NCBI RefSeq assembly: GCF_002532045.1
Contig: NZ_NWTG01000003.1
Location: 186,001-250,000, forward strand
Direction: 5' to 3'
Source of the DNA: Bradyrhizobium sp. C9
GTDB taxonomy: Bacteria > Pseudomonadota > Alphaproteobacteria > Rhizobiales > Xanthobacteraceae
DNA: 64,000 nucleotides
Shown here piece after piece: positions 63,811 through 64,000 of the stretch (its first letter is position 1; every line of letters begins with the position of its first letter). The position numbers were made by a program, and so were the translations under genes. The notes under the pieces are model-generated. The model was given only the letters and a program-made list of their open reading frames with translations. It ran no database searches and had not been told where the DNA came from.

Positions 63811-64000
63811 TTAGTGCGGTTTGCCGAGAACGAATGCGAATGGCAGGATGACGATCTCCTCGCCGTCCTCGTCGCTGACATGCACGGCCCAGTCGCGCCA
63901 ATCTTCTAGACTGACCGTTGCGACCAGCGAGCGCATCATGCGGGTCGCCGCCTCGCAGGCCTCGGCGAGGCTGGTCACCGAGGTGCCGCGGCGATCCATC
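63811..64000 (-). CDS. DUF6894-like protein, 5' end outside the window
   Basis: The visible 62 residues read DRRGTSVTSLAEACEAATRM and then WRDWAVHVSDEDGEEIVILP. This fits the DUF6894 pattern of a D-x-x-G-T segment followed by an Ala-rich helix and a V-DE-G-E strand near the C-terminus. The family protein usually starts with ~25 more residues, which would lie beyond the right edge, so this is probably partial. It is a small conserved rhizobial protein of unknown role. Confidence 0.65.
   Translation of the reverse strand, partial: MDRRGTSVTSLAEACEAATRMMRSLVATVSLEDWRDWAVHVSDEDGEEIVILPFAFVLGKPH

Overview
This window reads as a chromosomal segment of a high-GC alphaproteobacterium of the Bradyrhizobium / Rhodopseudomonas / Nitrobacter group (Nitrobacteraceae). 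The reasons are a long acidic-insert RpoD, an RpoH, a DnaG with a non-metal zinc-finger region, a lysine/alanine-rich micropeptide, a Nitrobacter-type short chlorite dismutase, DUF6894- and DUF3606-type small proteins, and several GC-rich dispersed palindromes. The assignment is inferred from protein character, not from a database search.

The window has two halves. Positions 1 to about 29.9 kb are accessory DNA. 0.5-5 kb is gene-poor, with a partial RND efflux pump at the left edge, a decayed DNA-ligase remnant, a stand-alone proteasome-like Ntn hydrolase, a Nudix protein and small hypotheticals. 5-12.3 kb is a DNA-repair cluster: two stand-alone LigD-type ATP-dependent ligases, Ku, a YfcE-type phosphoesterase overlapping a Nudix hydrolase, two small zinc-binding proteins and an SRAP (HMCES/YedK-like) protein. 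A GTTC-N7-GTTC box lies between ku and its divergent neighbour and matches the alphaproteobacterial LexA site.

12.6-27.8 kb is a defence island. It holds a complete type III CBASS operon (CD-NTase, HORMA, TRIP13-like ATPase, nuclease-SAVED Cap4-type effector). Divergent from it is a four-gene operon, RHH / GNAT / XRE / ImmA-IrrE peptidase, whose last two genes resemble the CapH-CapP control pair of CBASS. Next come a PIN-domain two-gene unit, a zinc-ribbon protein with a HEPN-like RX4H motif, and a Mokosh type I-like pair (kinase-like plus SF1 helicase, then a two-HKD PLD nuclease). The helicase is broken, or switched, by a frameshift at a six-G run. A secreted amidohydrolase and an orphan tRNA-Glu(CTC) end this half; the 3' end of the tRNA faces the island.

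From 30 kb to the right edge the DNA looks like core chromosome. It carries an IorAB-type molybdenum hydroxylase, a periplasmic PQQ dehydrogenase with a Tat-type Rieske protein, an RluA-family pseudouridine synthase, rpoH, envelope enzymes (L,D-transpeptidase, amidase, lytic transglycosylase), a membrane diguanylate cyclase, a LysE exporter, a single-domain response regulator, an SDR, an FRG protein, DUF817, a SnoaL-like protein and a large secreted TPR-CHAT protein. Then come rpoD and dnaG, the chlorite dismutase, a gamma-glutamylcyclotransferase, two adjacent transglutaminases, N-formylglutamate amidohydrolase and a PepSY membrane protein. Dispersed palindromic repeats sit in many intergenic gaps of this half. 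No CRISPR array, rRNA, insertion sequence or integrase was seen.
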